Below, one piece after another: positions 17,066-26,467 of a stretch of 39,182 bases of DNA. The notes beneath the pieces were generated by a model. It did no database searches. It worked only from the letters and a program-made list of their open reading frames with translations, and was not told where the DNA came from. Each line of letters begins with the position of its first letter. The stretch's first letter is position 1. This stretch comes from Rikenella microfusus. GTDB lineage: Bacteria; Bacteroidota; Bacteroidia; Bacteroidales; DYQK01. The stretch covers positions 1 to 39,182 of the forward strand of contig DYQK01000016.1 in the NCBI GenBank assembly GCA_020719385.1, given 5' to 3'. The translations under genes were made by a program, and so were the position numbers.

Positions 17066-18694
17066 TTATTTCTCTAAATTAAAAACGCTTTCGTACTCGT
17101 TTTTTTGTCGCAAAATTTCCACCGATTTTAAAAATAACGGGTTAATCTCATTTACAACCATATAAAATTCATTTATTCCCCAAACATTTCTCGCAATTCG
17201 GGCTTTCAATTCTGTTTTTACAACCGATTTATAATTCGCAAAGTCATAATTTGCAGGCACTTTTGTGAGAGTATCTTTTTTCTCTTTCAAAATTCTTGTC
17301 ATTTCTTTTTGTGCAAAAATTTGCAAGTCGTTTAAAAATTCATCAGAAATTTGAAAAGTTTTATAAAATTTATCAAAATTCGGATAATTTTTGTGCAAAA
17401 ATTTGCGATTTTCATCAATATATGAGATGACAAATGAGATAACAATTCCGTTTTCGTACCATTTATTATAAAAAGTCGGAAATTGAGCAGTATCTAACGA
17501 AACAAAAACATCAGGAATAATTCCGCCGCCGCCATAGACTTTTCGATTTTTGTCTTTTGTGAAATATTTTAACGAATCATTGATGTGAATGCTGTCGCGG
17601 TGAAAAAGTTCGCCGCTTTTTAAACGATTTTTCACATCATTTTTGTATTCAGAAACGCCTTTTTTGTAAGATTTCTGAATACAACGTCCCGAAGGTGTGA
17701 AATATCGCGAGATAGTTAGTCGAATCATTGAGCCGTCAGCCATGTAATAACTTCGTTGAACGAGTCCTTTGCCGTAGGAGCGTCTGCCGACGAGAATGCC
17801 TCTGTCCCAATCTTGTATTGCTCCTGCAAAAATTTCGCTTGCCGAGGCACTGCCTTCGTCAAGCATTACGACTAATTTCCCTTTTTCAAAAATGCCTCTA
17901 TCTGTTGAGAAATACTCAAAACGCGGCGAATTATAGCCCTCGGTGTAAGTAATAATTTTACTTTCAGGCAAAAATTGGTCAACAAGGTCAGTGGCAACAT
18001 TGAGATAACCTCCGCCGTTGTTGGATAAATCAAAAATTAAGTATTTGAGACCCTGTTTTTTCAATTTATTGAATGCTTCAGTAAATTCGTCAGTGGAAGT
18101 TCTCGCAAAACGAATCAATTTTATATACCCAACATTTTCGGTAACCATATACGAGGCGTCAATGCTGTAATCAGGAAGTTTTGCGCGAACGGCAGTTAAC
18201 ACAAAATTATCCTTCATTTCTTTGCGTTTTATGGTTAAATTGACTTTTGTATCCACATTTCCGCCGATATATTTTTTCACCTGCTTCGAAGTGATTTTTA
18301 CATTCGAAACGGGAATGCTGTCAATTTTAACAATTCTGTCTCCTGCTAAGATTCCTGCTTTCTCTGCGGGAGATTTGGGAAAAACAGAAACTACATAAAC
18401 CGAATCTTTCCAAATTTGATAATGAACACCGATTCCCTCATAACTTCCGTCAAGCGGCTGATTTACTGCCTCGGCTTCTTCTTTGTTAAAATAAACAGAA
18501 TGCGGGTCTAAGGATTTTAAAACCGCAATAATTGCCTCTTCGGACAAACGCAAAGAATTCACCGAATCGACATAATTGTTGAAAATTGCCCGCATCACAA
18601 AATCAAACTTGCTGATGGCAAGATTATTCTCGGCATAATTTTGTGCAAAAACCGTGTTGCAAAACAACAATATAACAAAAATTAACTTTTTCAT
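17066..18694 (-). CDS. S41 family C-terminal processing protease
   Basis: This 542-residue exported serine protease starts with a signal peptide (MKKLIFVILLFCNTVFA, cleavage after 17). A PDZ domain spans about 80-160 (YEGIGVHYQ, then SPAEKAGILAGDRIVKID). The S41 catalytic core follows, with the nucleophile in GSASASEIFAGA (Ser284 by spacing) and the general base Lys309 in SYGKGLVQ, 25 residues apart as in Tsp/Prc. FDLSNNGGG at about 221-229 is the usual oxyanion-side strand. The C-terminal ~200 residues are charged and family-specific. The protein would cut C-termini of periplasmic or envelope proteins. It lies 72 bases downstream of the amidohydrolase gene on the same strand and may be transcribed from the same operon, as no clear TAnnTTTG box occurs in the gap. 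Confidence 0.92.
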   Translation of the reverse strand: MKKLIFVILLFCNTVFAQNYAENNLAISKFDFVMRAIFNNYVDSVNSLRLSEEAIIAVLKSLDPHSVYFNKEEAEAVNQPLDGSYEGIGVHYQIWKDSVYVVSVFPKSPAEKAGILAGDRIVKIDSIPVSNVKITSKQVKKYIGGNVDTKVNLTIKRKEMKDNFVLTAVRAKLPDYSIDASYMVTENVGYIKLIRFARTSTDEFTEAFNKLKKQGLKYLIFDLSNNGGGYLNVATDLVDQFLPESKIITYTEGYNSPRFEYFSTDRGIFEKGKLVVMLDEGSASASEIFAGAIQDWDRGILVGRRSYGKGLVQRSYYMADGSMIRLTISRYFTPSGRCIQKSYKKGVSEYKNDVKNRLKSGELFHRDSIHINDSLKYFTKDKNRKVYGGGGIIPDVFVSLDTAQFPTFYNKWYENGIVISFVISYIDENRKFLHKNYPNFDKFYKTFQISDEFLNDLQIFAQKEMTRILKEKKDTLTKVPANYDFANYKSVVKTELKARIARNVWGINEFYMVVNEINPLFLKSVEILRQKNEYESVFNLEK

Positions 18695-18766
18695 ACCTCA
18701 AAAATTATTTTTTTCATTAATAAAACGTTTTTTTGTATCATTTTATTTTACTTTTTGGAAAATTTT

Positions 18767-19945
18767 TTACGCAATAATTTTCAATTTGCTTTCGTTTGTC
18801 AACTTCATTTTTTGAAAATCAAAATTTTCAATAAGTAAAATTCCTGATTTTTTACTTTTCTCAATACTTCCGATTTTTTCGTGAAAATTCAACGCCTCCG
18901 CACCGTTGATGGTTGCCCAAGAAAGCATTTCTGCAAACGAAATTTCGGGAAAATGTTGCGATAAAGTTTTCAATTCCGACAAAATTGAAATTTGCAAATT
19001 CGATGCCAAACTATCTGTGCCGAGACAAATTTTTTGATTCAAATTGCGAAACATTCGCACATCAGGAAGTTTATCCTCGATATACAAATTAGAATTCGGA
19101 CACAAAACCCAAAACAAAGACTCAAAATGATTTTTTAACTTTTCGACATCGTTTTGCGAGGTAAAAATGTTGTGAACAAACAAAATTTTCGTTTTTTTGT
19201 CAAAAAATGGGAAAATATAATTTGCAGAAGTATCTTTTTTCTCGAAAAATTCAAAATTGCTATTTATTTCTGTCAGAAATTTCACAAAACTGCCGTTAAA
19301 ATGTTGAAACATAAAATTCTCATTTTCACTTTCCTGCAAATGAAGCGAAATATGATTAGAAAATTGCGAAGTTTTTTTCAGCAAATTCGGCGAACAAGAA
19401 TAAGCCGCATGCGGCGAAAGACTTGCTGACAAAGAATTTTTTTGAAACTCGTTTAAAATTTCGATTCCGTTTTCAAAAACTTCAAGAAAAGGTTTTTTCC
19501 ACAAATCATAAACTTCGACAAAAGTATGAAAAAATAAATTTTGCGATTTTTTAATTTCGAGAGTCAGAGTAGAATTTGAAATATCACCGAGAGCAATGAT
19601 TCCTTCGTTTCGAATCTGAATTTCTGCATTTTTTGCCGCTTCGATTTTTTCTTTTTCTGTAAAAATATTTCTCTCCCGCAGCGAGGCAACAGAATTTAAA
19701 AATTGCGGCAAACCTGTTTTTTGCGGAATGTTGCCCTTCATATAAGACAATTCCAAATGACAATGTGCATTGACAAATTGCGGAATCAAAATTCCATTAT
19801 AAAACTCAAGATTTTCCTCTTCGTTCAGAAAACCTTGATTATCAATAACTTCGGTAATAATTCCTTCGTCGTTGAGACAGACAATTCCTTTTTTAATCGG
19901 TTTATCAACGGCAGTAAAAAGATATTGAGCGGCAATTTTTCTCAT
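18767..19945 (-). CDS. Metal-dependent amidohydrolase (deaminase-like, TrzN/SsnA type)
   Basis: This 392-residue cytosolic protein belongs to the amidohydrolase superfamily. The first metal-ligand motif is HCH at 61-63 (NAHCHLEL), then His179 in LSPHAAYSCSP, His202 and Glu205 in LHLQESE, and Asp311 in LGTDSLASN, all in the order seen in the cytosine/S-adenosylhomocysteine/aminofutalosine deaminase group. N- and C-terminal strands form the usual small beta-sandwich. Substrate is undecided: aminodeoxyfutalosine deaminase (menaquinone synthesis) or a nucleoside-type deaminase would both fit, and no menaquinone gene is nearby to decide. Its ATG overlaps the stop of the upstream YqaA-like gene (ATGA at 19942-19945), so the two are translationally coupled. 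Confidence 0.82.
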   Translation of the reverse strand: MRKIAAQYLFTAVDKPIKKGIVCLNDEGIITEVIDNQGFLNEEENLEFYNGILIPQFVNAHCHLELSYMKGNIPQKTGLPQFLNSVASLRERNIFTEKEKIEAAKNAEIQIRNEGIIALGDISNSTLTLEIKKSQNLFFHTFVEVYDLWKKPFLEVFENGIEILNEFQKNSLSASLSPHAAYSCSPNLLKKTSQFSNHISLHLQESENENFMFQHFNGSFVKFLTEINSNFEFFEKKDTSANYIFPFFDKKTKILFVHNIFTSQNDVEKLKNHFESLFWVLCPNSNLYIEDKLPDVRMFRNLNQKICLGTDSLASNLQISILSELKTLSQHFPEISFAEMLSWATINGAEALNFHEKIGSIEKSKKSGILLIENFDFQKMKLTNESKLKIIA

Positions 19946-20382
19946 AAAAATTTCAAAACGATTAGACCTAATATAAAATATCGAATAAATTTTCCAAGAG
20001 TGATGAAAAATAAAACTGGAAGAATTTTTGCCCGAAAAAGTCCGAGAATGATAGGAATAATATCGCCGATGAAGGGCAAAAAAGTAAAAAAAGCAGCAAT
20101 ATTTCCATATTTTCTGACTTTGAGACTAAAATTTTCGATTTTTTCTCTTTTGATTCGTAAACATTTTTCTATCCATTTCCATTTTCCTGCGTAACCGAGA
20201 TAAAAACTCGTTATTGAACCTGCCGAATTTCCTGCGGTCGCAACGAGAATGGTTAGTCCGAAGGAATAATTAAAAATTAACATCAAAACAACGATTCCTT
20301 CGGAGCTGAGCGGCAAGATTGTTGCTGCCAAAAAGCAACCAATAAACAAACCGAGATAACCATATTGAAAAAAATCGGTCAT
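19942..20382 (-). CDS. YqaA/DedA-like (SNARE-associated, VTT) membrane protein
   Basis: The start chosen is the ATG at 20382 (MTDFFQYGYLGLF), 146 residues, because it overlaps the preceding stop as ATGA; an ATG four codons upstream (20394) is also possible. The protein has about four hydrophobic segments and the VTT-domain features of the small YqaA branch: PLSSEGIVVL near the start, GNSAGSITSFYLGYAGKW in the middle, and FLPFIGDIIPIILGLFRAK with the re-entrant proline motif. DedA-superfamily proteins move lipids or affect membrane potential; the role of YqaA itself is not established. It sits third in an overlapping four-gene operon. Confidence 0.85.
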   Translation of the reverse strand: MTDFFQYGYLGLFIGCFLAATILPLSSEGIVVLMLIFNYSFGLTILVATAGNSAGSITSFYLGYAGKWKWIEKCLRIKREKIENFSLKVRKYGNIAAFFTFLPFIGDIIPIILGLFRAKILPVLFFITLGKFIRYFILGLIVLKFL

Positions 20383-20840
20383 TTTTGTGGGCAAATAGAA
20401 TGATTTTTATCTAACCAACAGAGAAAAAATATACTTTCGTGTCGAAAACCGTGAACTCTTATTTTTTCATCTACTCGCAATTCGAAAATTGTTATATCTG
20501 TAGACAAATTTTTCTTAAAATTGCTGTCAGGATAATTTTCAATAGGAATCGGCATATAGGCAAAACCTGTTTTGTTGGTTTTGCTTGCCGTTTGATAAAT
20601 TTGTTGCCAAGAGTATTTGTGTATTTTTTCGTTAAAATTCCAAAAATTATTCATTTCAATTTTATTCCAATCAGAAAAACATTGAAAATCATATTGCAAA
20701 AAACGAATAGACAAAAAAACTGTTGCTTCATTTCCTTTGTTTTTCCATGAATCTAAAACAACGAAAGATTTATTTAGATATTTCGGCGATTCTGTCTCTT
20801 TGATTTCAAGTTTGGGAATCAAATTTTTACTTTTTTTCAT
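20379..20840 (-). CDS. Putative toxin partner of the Panacea-domain protein
   Basis: This 153-residue basic protein overlaps the end of the Panacea gene by 14 bases. I do not recognise a named family with certainty. Its C-terminal third (FELRVDEKIRVHGFR, then FFLCWLDKNHSIC) follows the pattern 'R-hydrophobic-x-GFR ... hydrophobic strand ... W-x-D-x-x-H' seen at the end of RelE/HigB-like mRNA interferases and other toxin-like proteins that I know by pattern only. The N-terminal half has an aromatic-rich block (FWNFNEKIHKYSWQQIYQTA). There is no signal peptide or membrane helix. Genes placed directly beside Panacea (DUF4065) genes are frequently toxins in the published PanAT systems, and that context is the main argument. 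Toxicity is an inference. Confidence 0.55.
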   Translation of the reverse strand: MKKSKNLIPKLEIKETESPKYLNKSFVVLDSWKNKGNEATVFLSIRFLQYDFQCFSDWNKIEMNNFWNFNEKIHKYSWQQIYQTASKTNKTGFAYMPIPIENYPDSNFKKNLSTDITIFELRVDEKIRVHGFRHESIFFLCWLDKNHSICPQK

Positions 20841-21291
20841 CTCGCAACTTGCTATAAAAATCTTTTATTGACGACAAAGTAATTTCATTTTCACATTTTT
20901 CCCAAATTTCGTGACCTTCTCTTGCCATCTGCCAAGGAGATTCGGAATGAGATAATTTTTCCAAATAAGAACCCGAATGTTCACCGTAAACTTCTTGAAC
21001 TTCATTTAATAAATCAAGCGTTTTTTCAGGGAAATCAGGAATATCCAAATCAAAAACTGTTATTGATTCGTTTTTGCCATAATTCGAAAATCGAGAATAC
21101 AAACTTCGCACAACGGGACCGTGAGTCCATGCTTCGATTTTCTCCTCGAACAAAACTTCATCAAAAATTGTATAATGCCAAACTTGAGCGTAATAAACCA
21201 ATTTTTGCAATTTTAACGGGCTAATTGTGTCGCCAACCTCAGGATTTACTTTACTCAGAAAGAAATCCGCAATTTGATTTGCTGTGTACAT
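20827..21291 (-). CDS. Panacea-domain (DUF4065, SocA-like) antitoxin candidate
   Basis: The start chosen is the ATG at 21291 (MYTANQIADFFLSKV), 154 residues; a GTG at 21306 overlaps the promoter box. The protein shows the full Panacea signature: N-terminal ANQIADFFL, ISPLKLQKLVYYAQVWHY at about residues 23-40, the EAWTHGPVV motif, and a C-terminal LEKLSHSESPWQMAREG. Panacea domains occur in SocA, the adaptor that delivers its toxin SocB to ClpXP, and as antitoxins of many unrelated toxins. The next gene starts inside this one, as expected for an antitoxin-first toxin-antitoxin pair. The domain call is firm; antitoxin function follows from context. It is the first gene of a four-gene operon. 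Confidence 0.85.
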   Translation of the reverse strand: MYTANQIADFFLSKVNPEVGDTISPLKLQKLVYYAQVWHYTIFDEVLFEEKIEAWTHGPVVRSLYSRFSNYGKNESITVFDLDIPDFPEKTLDLLNEVQEVYGEHSGSYLEKLSHSESPWQMAREGHEIWEKCENEITLSSIKDFYSKLRDEKK

Positions 21292-21305
21292 AAAATAATT
21301 TTTCA

Positions 21306-21313
21306 CAAAGATA
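21306..21313 (-). promoter_or_regulatory. -7 promoter box for the Panacea operon
   Basis: The minus strand reads TATCTTTG, an exact consensus match, 15 bases before the ATG at 21291. It fits in the 37 bases separating this operon from the ABC transporter gene. Confidence 0.65.
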
Positions 21314-21328
21314 CGAAATTTTTTTTGT

Positions 21329-24300
21329 TTAATCTCTTCGTTTTTTCAAAATCTTCGCAATTAAACTGCCTAAATAATCAAGTACTTTTCGAATCATATC
21401 GAAAAGCAGAGTTGTATATAATGTTGCTGTTGCCAGCCAAATCACGAGAGCATTGAACCAAAACGTATCAATATCTAATTTGCCGATTCGTTTTACAGGT
21501 GCATAAAAATGTGCGCGTCCATAACTTGTTCGCGGCTCCATATAAATTAAATCGGTGTTTTGCACAATTATATCATCAACTTCGATTCCGCGACCTTCAC
21601 CGACAGCCAATTTATTCAATAACAAATCACCGATTCGGTCATTTTGATAATCAATTTTGAACTGTGTAACCAATTCATTCGAACCAAATTGTTTCTCTAA
21701 ATCTTTCTGAATCTTATCTTTTTCCAAATTTATTTTATAACGCAAAGCGGTATAATAAACTTGTAATTGCTCAAAATAACTACGCAACTCGACAATTAAG
21801 TTTGCGTTGAAATGTTTAAACTGAATACTATCGACTTTTTCAAACGAAACTTTTGGAGAATGTTCTAAAAGTACGTTTATCTCGTTGCGAAGCATACGAA
21901 AATTCTTTGTTACCTGTTCGCGTTTTGTTTTTTCCTTGAGATTTTTCTCGCAAAAATCTATTTTTTCAGATAATCTTGACAAAACCCAACTTCGATAATC
22001 AATTTCACTCAATTTTTTGTTCACTTCGTAAAAATGTTCAGTGTAACGGTTATTTTTAAACTGCACAACCATCAAAGCCTCATACGCCCAACGCGAAATC
22101 ATCATATCACCGACCATCGGAACGTAAAGCGGAGAAGTTAAATTTTTGTGCAATTTATCAAAACTCACAATTGTACCACTCAATAACAACTGCGGCACCA
22201 AGATAAACGGTATCAAAATGTAAATTGTTACCACCGAATTTAACGCAGCAGAAATATTTAGTCCGACAATATTCGCAAAGCAACTTGTTGTAAACAAAAT
22301 TGCCCAATAACTAAACGTCATTCCTTTGATTCCGAGAATCAAATTGCCCACTAAGATAAACGAAATCGTCTGAATGGCAGAGATAAAAAACAAAACAATA
22401 ATTTTTGCGTTCAAATAACTTGCCCAGCTGAGATTTAGAAATTTCTCTCGTTTTAGAATTTTCCTGTCGCGAATAATTTCCTCGGCACTGACGGTCATTC
22501 CCAAAAATAACGAAACAACAACTGCCATAAAAAGATATGCAGGAATATTTTCGTTTTCGCAAAATAAATATTGGTCAGGATTTGCAGTTGTTCCTTTGAT
22601 AAACTTCGAGAAATAACCCAAAATAAACGCAAGAAGCGGCGATTCCAAAAAGTTTATCAACAAAAATTGCGTATTTGTAAGTTTTGACAAAACATTTCGA
22701 AACGAGAAGATTTTAAATTGTTTAAAACGTGTCGGAATTTTGAAATAATTATGCGGCAATTCGTATTTCACATCGGGAGAAGGAAAAGTTAACTTCGATT
22801 CTATCTTTGTTTGATAAGATTCGTACAATTCCTTCGGAGCAAATTTTCGATTTCGAGTAAATTTCCCATATTCATTGACAATTCGCGACTCAATAATTTG
22901 TAAAACTTGTTCCGAATTGACATTTCCGCAAGTTACACACTCACTTTCGTGTGCGTTCACAAAATTTCCCATCGTTTTGAAGTACACAACCGCATCAATA
23001 GGGTTTCCATAATAAACTGGATAACCACCTTTGTCCAAAATTAGCAATTTATCGAATAATTTGTAAATATCAGACGAAGGTTGATGAATATTAACAATAA
23101 CCAATTTCCCTTTTAACGTTTGTTCTTTCAAAAGAGTCATTACAATTTCTGAATCCATCGACGAAAGTCCTGACGTTGGTTCGTCAACAATGAGAATCGA
23201 GGGTTCGCGAATCAATTCTAACGCAATATTGAGTCTTTTTCGTTGCCCGCCGCTGATAAATTTATTGAGAGGATCGCCGACAGTGAGATGTTTTATCTCG
23301 TTCAAATCCAAATCTTGCAACACTCTTACCACGCTTCGCAGAATTTTCTTTTCTGAAAAATCGTTAAAACAAAGTTTCGCATTGAAATATAAGTTTTGAA
23401 AAACGGTTAATTCCTCAATTAATAAATCGTCTTGCGGCACAAAACCAATTACTCCTTCGAGTTTGTCGGCGTCTTTGTGCAAATCGTAGCCGTTGATAGT
23501 AATTTTCCCTTTATTTAACGACAGCGAACCGTTGAAAATACTCAATAACGTTGATTTTCCGACTCCACTTCCACCCATTATTCCGATTAAACGCCCCGAT
23601 TCTTCACAAAAATTAAATTTATGAATTCCATTTTCTGAATTTTTGAATCGAAATTCCACCTCGCTTGCGTTAAAAATAATTTTCGTTTTGCTCAACGCAT
23701 TGATAAATTTCCCCGCCACATCGCCATAATATATAGGTGTAATTTTGGGACTTTTTATCACCGAACCGTTGCTCAAGATGTAGGACCAACCGGGGGCAAT
23801 GTTATGTGCCGCCATGTACAAAGTTTCGTCACCTAAGTATTTGAAAATAAACACATTAGCACTTGAGATGTGAATCAAAATAATTTGTCCCTTGAGATTT
23901 TCGTTGTAAATGTGTTTAATTTGCGGGTCAGAAAATTCCTCTTCGTTGTCAACAAACAATAATTTATCTTTGTGCGGAATATTTTGCGGCGATTCTAAGA
24001 TAAAAGCACGAATATTCGCATAATCTGTCGGTGAAATTTTAAACGTTTCTGCCACCGTATCAACGAATTCCAACTCTTTCTCGTTGACCTGAGTGTCCTC
24101 GTTGATAAATTCCAAAAGTCGCAAAATAACGATGACTTTCTCTTTTTGTTGCAAAACTTCATTAATCTCGTTACAAATCAACAAAACTTTCACAGAGTTT
24201 AGCGAAGTACGTTTTCTGCTTTTCGTAGAATCGGAATGCTCGAAATTTTGCAAGTGAACGGATAAATATTCGTTAAAAAGAGTTAAATATTCGTTCATCT

Positions 24301-24430
24301 GGTCTTGATTTAATTGTTGACGCAAATAACTCTCGACAATAGTTTGTGCCGTAGAAGAGACACCCTCTCTATTGACCGTTGCAACAATTGCGAACAGACG
24401 CATTAACGCTTTTAAAATTGATTCGTTCAT
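21329..24430 (-). CDS. ABCG-like ABC transporter, ATPase and permease in one chain, TerB-like N-terminus
   Basis: This 1033-residue protein begins with an alpha-helical region of ~150 residues resembling TerB-like domains (LLVICNEINEVLQQKEKVIV, then FINEDTQVNEKELEFVD). An ABC ATPase follows: Walker A GGSGVGKST at 286-294, signature ISGGQRKRL at 392-400, Walker B ILIVDEP at 412-418, then an H-loop in IVNIHQPSSD. The order ATPase-then-membrane and the PTSGLSS sequence are typical of the ABCG/White group. The permease half starts near 600 and has about six helices, interrupted before the last by a ~170-residue charged, partly coiled-coil segment. A CVTC pair occurs near residue 510. It presumably works as a homodimeric exporter; the substrate is unknown. 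Monocistronic, with its own promoter. Confidence 0.9.
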   Translation of the reverse strand: MNESILKALMRLFAIVATVNREGVSSTAQTIVESYLRQQLNQDQMNEYLTLFNEYLSVHLQNFEHSDSTKSRKRTSLNSVKVLLICNEINEVLQQKEKVIVILRLLEFINEDTQVNEKELEFVDTVAETFKISPTDYANIRAFILESPQNIPHKDKLLFVDNEEEFSDPQIKHIYNENLKGQIILIHISSANVFIFKYLGDETLYMAAHNIAPGWSYILSNGSVIKSPKITPIYYGDVAGKFINALSKTKIIFNASEVEFRFKNSENGIHKFNFCEESGRLIGIMGGSGVGKSTLLSIFNGSLSLNKGKITINGYDLHKDADKLEGVIGFVPQDDLLIEELTVFQNLYFNAKLCFNDFSEKKILRSVVRVLQDLDLNEIKHLTVGDPLNKFISGGQRKRLNIALELIREPSILIVDEPTSGLSSMDSEIVMTLLKEQTLKGKLVIVNIHQPSSDIYKLFDKLLILDKGGYPVYYGNPIDAVVYFKTMGNFVNAHESECVTCGNVNSEQVLQIIESRIVNEYGKFTRNRKFAPKELYESYQTKIESKLTFPSPDVKYELPHNYFKIPTRFKQFKIFSFRNVLSKLTNTQFLLINFLESPLLAFILGYFSKFIKGTTANPDQYLFCENENIPAYLFMAVVVSLFLGMTVSAEEIIRDRKILKREKFLNLSWASYLNAKIIVLFFISAIQTISFILVGNLILGIKGMTFSYWAILFTTSCFANIVGLNISAALNSVVTIYILIPFILVPQLLLSGTIVSFDKLHKNLTSPLYVPMVGDMMISRWAYEALMVVQFKNNRYTEHFYEVNKKLSEIDYRSWVLSRLSEKIDFCEKNLKEKTKREQVTKNFRMLRNEINVLLEHSPKVSFEKVDSIQFKHFNANLIVELRSYFEQLQVYYTALRYKINLEKDKIQKDLEKQFGSNELVTQFKIDYQNDRIGDLLLNKLAVGEGRGIEVDDIIVQNTDLIYMEPRTSYGRAHFYAPVKRIGKLDIDTFWFNALVIWLATATLYTTLLFDMIRKVLDYLGSLIAKILKKRRD

Positions 24431-24492
24431 AATTTTTTAGTTTTTAGGAAAAATTAACAAACTCTGTGCCGACAGAAATATTTTTAATCTCG

Positions 24493-24500
24493 CAAATATA
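24493..24500 (-). promoter_or_regulatory. -7 promoter box for the ABC transporter gene
   Basis: The minus strand reads TATATTTG, an exact consensus match, 63 bases upstream of the ATG at 24430. Confidence 0.6.
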
Positions 24501-24521
24501 CAATTTTATTTCGAAAAATTT

Positions 24522-26387
24522 TTATTTTTGATTCTCAAAAACATTATTTTCGCGAAAAACATCAGGAATTTTATCGTTCCCTAATTTTATTGACTTAACT
24601 CTTCCCTTAATTTTCTTTTCAATAACAACTTTTTTATTGCCCTTTTCCCACGCTCTCACCGATTCTGTGTAAATTTCTTCCCCATTATCTGTGAAAAATG
24701 TTAAATAAATCGGAACAGGTAAATTGCCTTTTCTCTCAATAGTGACAGAAAAACTCTCGCCGTTTATTTTTACCTCTTCAATGCTCAAATCGGGATAACC
24801 TCTTTCGAAAAACCAAATTTTCCAAAACCAATTCAAATTTTCCTTTGCCACATCGTTAAATGTAAAGAAAAAATCATACGGAGTCGGATGTTTTCCCTTC
24901 CAACGATTAAAATATGCCGTTAAACATTCCTTAAACTTCGCCTCACCAAGCATCTCGTACAAAAATCTATACGCAATCTCGGCTTTGTAATAACTCGTAA
25001 CGTAATATTCGTAACCTCGAATCTGCGTCGAGGGTTGCATCAAAGGTGCGTCAAATTCTGTTCCTGCATACATCTCGTAAACCGAAGCACACTCACTTTC
25101 CTGATAATCTTCACTCGAATATGAATTTTGAAACTTCTCAGGCAGAAACATTGCCCAACCCTCGTCCATCCACGAATATTTTACCTGATGAATTCCCATT
25201 AAAAAAGGAAAATACGAATGAGAAATCTCGTGACTCGTTAAATGAACGGTGCGAGACTCCGCGTAACAACTGCCATCGTTTACCATCATTGGAAATTCCA
25301 TTCCATCTTCGCCGTTAAAAACCGTCATAAAAGGATAAGGAAAAGGATAAGCAGGCATTTTTGTCGACAAATAATCGATAGAAAGTTTTGCTATTTCACA
25401 AACTTTATGAAAATCGCTTGACCGTCTGTTGTAAACTGCCGAAATAAAAATATTTTCTCTCGTAGATTCTTGAAAATAATTCACTCCGTCCCACAAATAA
25501 TGCGAACTTGTACCGAAACAAAAGTCAGAAACATCATTTGCAACGTAATGAAAAACATTTTTCTCATTTTTTTTGAAAATATTGTTCTTTTTATAATCAT
25601 CAATAGAGATAATATTGAAAACTTTATCCGATTTTTTTGCATTCTCGTATCTTGAAAATATTTCTTGCGACAAAATGTCAGTAGGATTTTGCCAAAAACC
25701 TGTTGCCCAAATCATAAAATCATTCGGAACAGTAATTTTTACATCATAATTACTAAAATCATCGTAAAATTCATTCAAACCGTTATACTCAAGATTGTCC
25801 CAACCATCAATATCGTCATAAACGGCAATGCGAGGGTACCAATAAGCAATAAAAAACGATGTTGAGTCGTAACTGCCCATACGAATGTGCGTTTTCTTAG
25901 GAATTGTCAACTCCCATTTTAACTCAATTTTAATGCTATCTCTCGACTCAATCTCGGTGTGAATACTATAATTGGTCCCAAAAGGCTGCCGAAAATAATC
26001 TAATTTCTCTCCATTGACAGAAATCTCGTCAATTTTTACTCCATCGTGAAGGTCGGAAGGCGTAATTTCTCTATCGCGTTTCACGCCTTTTTGATAAAGA
26101 TTTTGATAAATTTTAAAATTTATCTCTGAAATACTTTGCGGCGAATTATTGACATACACAATAATTTCTTTTCCCTTAATTTTTTGCGTTTTTGGAAAAA
26201 ATTCTGCTTCTATTTGATACGAAGTTTTATTTTGCCAATATCGCTCGCCTGCCGCACCTGAAAAAGAACGCGTTTTTTGATGATACGCTTGTTTAATATT
26301 AAACGGAATAAACAATTCAGACTCTTGAGAAAGTGCGAAAAAAGATTTTAAAATTGCAAAAACAAACAGAAAAAAGATTTTTCTCAT
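24522..26387 (-). CDS. Secreted M1-family zinc metallopeptidase
   Basis: This 621-residue protein starts with a signal peptide (MRKIFFLFVFAILKSFFALS, cleavage near 20). An N-terminal beta-saddle domain precedes the catalytic domain, which has the exopeptidase-like motif GMEFP at 362-366 (GAMEN equivalent) and the full zinc motif HEISH at 386-390 with Glu409 exactly 18 residues after the second His, inside MDEGWA. All ligands are present, so the enzyme should be active, most likely as a periplasmic or outer-surface aminopeptidase. It lacks a T9SS sorting domain. The start is preceded by a TATCTTTG box and the gene diverges from the histidine kinase gene. Length is typical of the Bacteroidota short M1 group. 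Confidence 0.92.
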   Translation of the reverse strand: MRKIFFLFVFAILKSFFALSQESELFIPFNIKQAYHQKTRSFSGAAGERYWQNKTSYQIEAEFFPKTQKIKGKEIIVYVNNSPQSISEINFKIYQNLYQKGVKRDREITPSDLHDGVKIDEISVNGEKLDYFRQPFGTNYSIHTEIESRDSIKIELKWELTIPKKTHIRMGSYDSTSFFIAYWYPRIAVYDDIDGWDNLEYNGLNEFYDDFSNYDVKITVPNDFMIWATGFWQNPTDILSQEIFSRYENAKKSDKVFNIISIDDYKKNNIFKKNEKNVFHYVANDVSDFCFGTSSHYLWDGVNYFQESTRENIFISAVYNRRSSDFHKVCEIAKLSIDYLSTKMPAYPFPYPFMTVFNGEDGMEFPMMVNDGSCYAESRTVHLTSHEISHSYFPFLMGIHQVKYSWMDEGWAMFLPEKFQNSYSSEDYQESECASVYEMYAGTEFDAPLMQPSTQIRGYEYYVTSYYKAEIAYRFLYEMLGEAKFKECLTAYFNRWKGKHPTPYDFFFTFNDVAKENLNWFWKIWFFERGYPDLSIEEVKINGESFSVTIERKGNLPVPIYLTFFTDNGEEIYTESVRAWEKGNKKVVIEKKIKGRVKSIKLGNDKIPDVFRENNVFENQK

Positions 26388-26406
26388 AAAAATTTTAATT
26401 TTTTTA

Positions 26407-26414
26407 CAAAGATA
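26407..26414 (-). promoter_or_regulatory. -7 promoter box for the M1 peptidase gene
   Basis: The minus strand reads TATCTTTG, 20 bases before the ATG at 26387. Confidence 0.65.
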
Positions 26415-26467
26415 AGAAAAATAATTTTAAAATTAAACATAAAATTTAGAAATTAAAAAAAAAATTG

